This document shows, piece by piece, positions 13,552 to 16,158 of a stretch of DNA of 16,158 nucleotides. Origin of the DNA: an uncultured bacterium (lineage in GTDB: Bacteria; Cyanobacteriota; Vampirovibrionia; Gastranaerophilales; Gastranaerophilaceae). The DNA is taken from the NCBI GenBank assembly GCA_900556295.1, contig USOK01000007.1:1-16158 (forward strand). The letters run 5' to 3'. A model generated the notes under the pieces. That model had not been told where the DNA came from and did not search any database. It saw only the letters and a program-made list of their open reading frames with translations. Each line of letters starts with the position of its first letter. Within the stretch, counting starts at the first letter, position 1. Position numbers and translations under genes: made by a program.

Positions 13552-14250
13552 ATGTCTTTAACAGCAATACAATCCAACAATTCCAAAATTGGAACATGTC
13601 CGCACGGGCTTCCGCAGGGTGCATGTCCTATATGCTCCGGCATGAGTGGAGGAATGAAAAAAGCAGATTTTTCCGCAAAACCGGGAGAAATGAGCTGGAA
13701 TGAATGCGCTGCTATCGGAGCTTTCTTGAAGGCTCAAAAAAATGCCAGACTTCAACGGGAGCAAGATGCCCAAAATTTTGCAAACAATATTAAGGCGTTC
13801 CAAAATACACTAATGAATGCCAGTAAGCGACTTGCAAATATTGGTGGCTTTTTTGCTCAAAATACCCCGGCAATTATTGCAAGACCTGTAAATTTTGTAC
13901 TAAATACTGTGCTTGGCGGAATTGTAAGGACAATTGCGAATATTCCATCAACTATTTCTAATATAATTCAGACTGTACAGCAAAAGTTAGCCGATATTTC
14001 AGATAAATTAACCGCAATGGTTGGTGAACTTAAAGCCTCTATTGAAAAGAAAATTTCAGAAAGCCTAAAAACTCTGAAAAAGAAAATTAAGTCTATATTC
14101 TCAATATTCAATTCACAAAATATAGATAATGAAGAAAAACAAATTGATGAAACTAAAAAGACTTTTAAACTTAAAACGTTTATACATGATTTGTACAAAA
14201 AACTAACAGAAAAGGAAAAAAATGATACTGAGCACAATTCCGTTTCATGA
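13552..14250 (+). CDS. Unknown protein with N-terminal CxH...CxxC motif and helical C-terminus
   Basis: No function recognised. The 232-residue chain begins with a short linker and then TCPHGLPQGACPICSGMSGG at 15-34: Cys16, His18, Cys25 and Cys28 are spaced like a small zinc-binding knuckle, and Gly-rich turns follow. I associate this N-terminal motif with Gastranaerophilales proteins from memory. Residues about 60-90 are helical and polar; 95-145 are a hydrophobic, amphipathic stretch (GGFFAQNTPAIIARPVNFVL, then TVLGGIVRTI) that could lie on or in a membrane. From 145 to 232 the chain is a Lys/Glu/Ile-rich helix, probably a coiled coil. AGAGG lies 7 bases before the start, inside a hairpin. 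The last 29 bases overlap the next gene, so the two are probably translationally coupled. Confidence 0.85.
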   Translation: MSLTAIQSNNSKIGTCPHGLPQGACPICSGMSGGMKKADFSAKPGEMSWNECAAIGAFLKAQKNARLQREQDAQNFANNIKAFQNTLMNASKRLANIGGFFAQNTPAIIARPVNFVLNTVLGGIVRTIANIPSTISNIIQTVQQKLADISDKLTAMVGELKASIEKKISESLKTLKKKIKSIFSIFNSQNIDNEEKQIDETKKTFKLKTFIHDLYKKLTEKEKNDTEHNSVS

Positions 14251-15709
14251 TGCGGAAACGGTACGACAGCAAAGAAATTTAACAAACTCACAAAAACGCA
14301 CAAATACCGAAACTAAAGAAGGTGTTTTGGTAAATAATTTTATCAAAGAAACTTCTGATACTCAGGTAAATCTGAATGATACTTGCGATACTCTTGTAAT
14401 TTCTGATAAAATTAAAATGCCGGAAAGACTCAATGAAAAAAATACATCTCCGGAAAAGAGTATTTTGCCGATAAGCGCATTGGCTGTCGGGGTGATGGGA
14501 TCTATTGCTTTACTTTCTGTATTTATAAGACGTAATACAAAAGTTAACCTTAAAATTGCGGATGAAAAACGCCTTCCGCCGACGACAAGGAATGTTGCAA
14601 TAAATGAAGAAACCCATCAAGCTCTTTATCAGATGATACAAAGTCCTACAAATAAGACAATTAGAGCAGGTGTTGGAGTGCTTGCTCTTACTGCAATGGG
14701 GTTTATGGGTAAGACTTTCTTTGATGGTTTTAAAGAAGTTTGGGTAAAAAAGAAAGAAGCAGATATTCAAAAGAATATGCAAGAACAGCTTATTAATATA
14801 GAAACCCAATCATTTGCCGGCAAAATGCAGATTACACGCAGTATGTTGGCTGAAAAAGCCAAAGAACTTAATAATTATTTGTCTGAAAATCAGAGAAAAA
14901 CATTAGCAAGTTTTAGCAGTCATAAACCGGTTTTTGGCGGCTATAATAAGTATCAAGAAAAAACTAACAATTTTAGCTATTTTTTACTAGGTGCAGGAAC
15001 TCTGGCATCAATCGTCGGACTTGGATTTTTGGCGTTGAAAAATATTAGTAAAAGTAACAAGCTTTTAAACGATTTTGTAAACAAAAAAGAAGTATTGATA
15101 AAAAATGTTATTAAAAAATCAACAAATGCCACTAAAGATAAGGATAAACAACTTTTAGACGCATATTTTCAATCAATAGATGCTAATGAAGCGATGATTA
15201 AAGATTATTTAAAAGATTTGACTTGGAGTAAAAGAGAGATAGAAGAATTTACGCAAAAGTTGATCAAGAAGTCAAAAACTTCAACAACTGCTGTGAATGC
15301 AACAATTGGTGGTGACGGAACTCCAAAACCTGCTTTTTATTCGCACGTAAACGATTATAGAGCTTTTTTCTATAATTGGCTTTTGGATACGGATAACAAA
15401 CAATTTAAACAACTTTTCTTTGGAATAACTGGACTCACGGCACTTAGTTACGGTGGAAAACTTGCTGGTGATGCGATAAAAGAAGTTCAGGTTAAAAAGT
15501 TGAATGCGCAAACTGAAGTTGATTTGCAAAACAGGCTTGTATCAACAGAATTACGAAATTTTAAATCTAAAAAAGATGCCGTAATTCAGCCTCTTGTTGA
15601 TGAATTCTACAAGCAGGCGCAAAACGGCAAACCGAAAGAAGAATTGAAGGTGATGGCGGATAATATATTATTTGAAATCAAAAATGGACCGCCATTTGTA
15701 TACTCATAA
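14222..15709 (+). CDS. Unknown membrane protein with an internal duplication
   Basis: No known family recognised. The 495 residues start with a polar 75-residue region, then two similar halves. Hydrophobic helices are visible at about 81-102, 147-164, 252-272 and 398-415, two per half. Residues 156-201 and 405-450 align without gaps at an offset of 249: shared positions include LTA, GK, D, KEV, VKK, A, Q, L, E, F and K, 18 of 46 identical by eye. Each half thus has a helix pair followed by a charged helical arm. ATG 14222 has AAAGGA 5 bases upstream and lies within the end of the preceding gene (29-base overlap). The stop is 13 bases before the next gene. Expected location is the inner membrane with large soluble arms; a role is not deducible. 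Confidence 0.88.
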   Translation: MILSTIPFHDAETVRQQRNLTNSQKRTNTETKEGVLVNNFIKETSDTQVNLNDTCDTLVISDKIKMPERLNEKNTSPEKSILPISALAVGVMGSIALLSVFIRRNTKVNLKIADEKRLPPTTRNVAINEETHQALYQMIQSPTNKTIRAGVGVLALTAMGFMGKTFFDGFKEVWVKKKEADIQKNMQEQLINIETQSFAGKMQITRSMLAEKAKELNNYLSENQRKTLASFSSHKPVFGGYNKYQEKTNNFSYFLLGAGTLASIVGLGFLALKNISKSNKLLNDFVNKKEVLIKNVIKKSTNATKDKDKQLLDAYFQSIDANEAMIKDYLKDLTWSKREIEEFTQKLIKKSKTSTTAVNATIGGDGTPKPAFYSHVNDYRAFFYNWLLDTDNKQFKQLFFGITGLTALSYGGKLAGDAIKEVQVKKLNAQTEVDLQNRLVSTELRNFKSKKDAVIQPLVDEFYKQAQNGKPKEELKVMADNILFEIKNGPPFVYS

Positions 15710-15722
15710 AGGAGAATTTTAA

Positions 15723-16158
15723 ATGAATAATATTGGAGTAAATTTAATTATACAATCAAATCCCCGTCCTACGCAAAATCCTTGTAACTGGCAGGTGTGT
15801 ACTGTTCATTCTGCGCCAAAAATATATAAGGATAATTTCAAACACTTGCAAAAACCTTGTCCTATTGTTACGGCAGGTGATAGCTTTGAATACGCACATT
15901 GCAAACTTCCGACAAATAATGGAAATTATACTTTTGCAAATCCGAATAAGGTAAAATATTTTGTTGGGCAGAAAGAAAATGCTTTACCTTATATAAACGA
16001 TGTTTTGGCGCATTCGAATAATGAAGCCCAAGTGGCAGAAACGCTTTATATATTGGATAGAATGATTGAAAATGGCACAAAGCAAGCGAATTTTGAAACC
16101 ATTTGGAAGATTGCAGGGGCGTTGGACATGAGGCCAAGCGAATTGGTGGCCAAAATTG
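15723..16158 (+). CDS. Unknown protein, third gene of the operon (3' end beyond window)
   Basis: The frame is open from ATG 15723 to the window end, 145 residues seen. AAAGGAGA lies 8 bases before the start and the stop of the preceding gene is 13 bases upstream, so it belongs to the same operon. The N-terminus MNNIGVNLIIQSNPRPTQ has no signal peptide. Residues 20-60 hold four Cys (21, 26, 46, 60), not in a standard zinc pattern. From about 97 (AHSNNEAQVAETLYILDRMI) the chain becomes helical. Residues 122-145 (ANFETIWKIAGALDMRPSEL and on) look like the last helices of a Cro/CI-type helix-turn-helix, but could equally be a HEAT-like helical repeat. The missing C-terminus prevents a decision. 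Confidence 0.82.
   Translation, partial: MNNIGVNLIIQSNPRPTQNPCNWQVCTVHSAPKIYKDNFKHLQKPCPIVTAGDSFEYAHCKLPTNNGNYTFANPNKVKYFVGQKENALPYINDVLAHSNNEAQVAETLYILDRMIENGTKQANFETIWKIAGALDMRPSELVAKI

Noticed and set aside
13476..13703. 75-codon frame overlapping the start of the 13552 gene
   Set aside because: No ribosome binding site, and it runs out of frame through the well-supported CPHG...CPIC coding region. An Ala/Gly-rich open stretch just upstream of it (from 13440) is curious but has no start codon.
1..16158. CRISPR array, insertion sequence, prophage genes, tRNA or rRNA
   Set aside because: No regularly spaced direct repeats, transposase or phage motifs, and no complete RNA gene was seen on either strand.

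Overview
This AT-rich window reads like a chromosomal segment of a gut member of the non-photosynthetic sister lineage of Cyanobacteria (Candidatus Melainabacteria / Vampirovibrionia, order Gastranaerophilales). The placement rests on the cyanobacterial flavour of EF-G and on several protein types I associate from memory with that group: proteins starting MGxAAxQARLLxIT, and a short protein with a CPHG...CPIC N-terminus. It was not tested by a search.

Layout. Positions 1-545 (minus) hold the start of a small membrane-anchored unknown protein. Divergent from it, 719-4856 (plus) is a two-gene operon: a DAACS-family dicarboxylate/amino-acid symporter and isoleucyl-tRNA synthetase (ileS). A 473-base spacer (4857-5329) is filled with short dispersed inverted repeats and then palindromes. 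The first of two paralogous unknown proteins follows (5330-6667). It converges on elongation factor G (fusA, 6791-8881, minus) across a bidirectional terminator. Next come uppS (9185-9901) and rdgB (10056-10646), each preceded by a long imperfect inverted repeat. The second paralogue (10764-12455) converges on a PlsC-like acyltransferase (12479-13312, minus). The window ends with an operon of three unknown genes (13552-14250, 14222-15709, 15723 onward). Its leader contains a possible leader peptide and a hairpin over the ribosome binding site.

The housekeeping genes serve translation (ileS, fusA), undecaprenyl-phosphate synthesis for the cell wall (uppS), nucleotide-pool cleaning (rdgB) and probably phospholipid acylation.

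The most interesting signal links the two paralogues. Both have conserved helical N- and C-termini around a divergent middle. Both are preceded, at nearly the same distance, by the same promoter: TAAAGTTT, 12 bases, then GCCGTAA, then TACATG a few bases later. It closely resembles the promoter of the flagellar sigma factor sigma-28/FliA. I propose a small regulon of structural or secreted proteins read by a flagellar-type sigma factor; this is inference. Other points worth attention are an IleRS whose HIGH motif reads HVGT, two genes that look leaderless, an internal duplication in the 495-residue membrane protein, and the leader structure of the three-gene operon.
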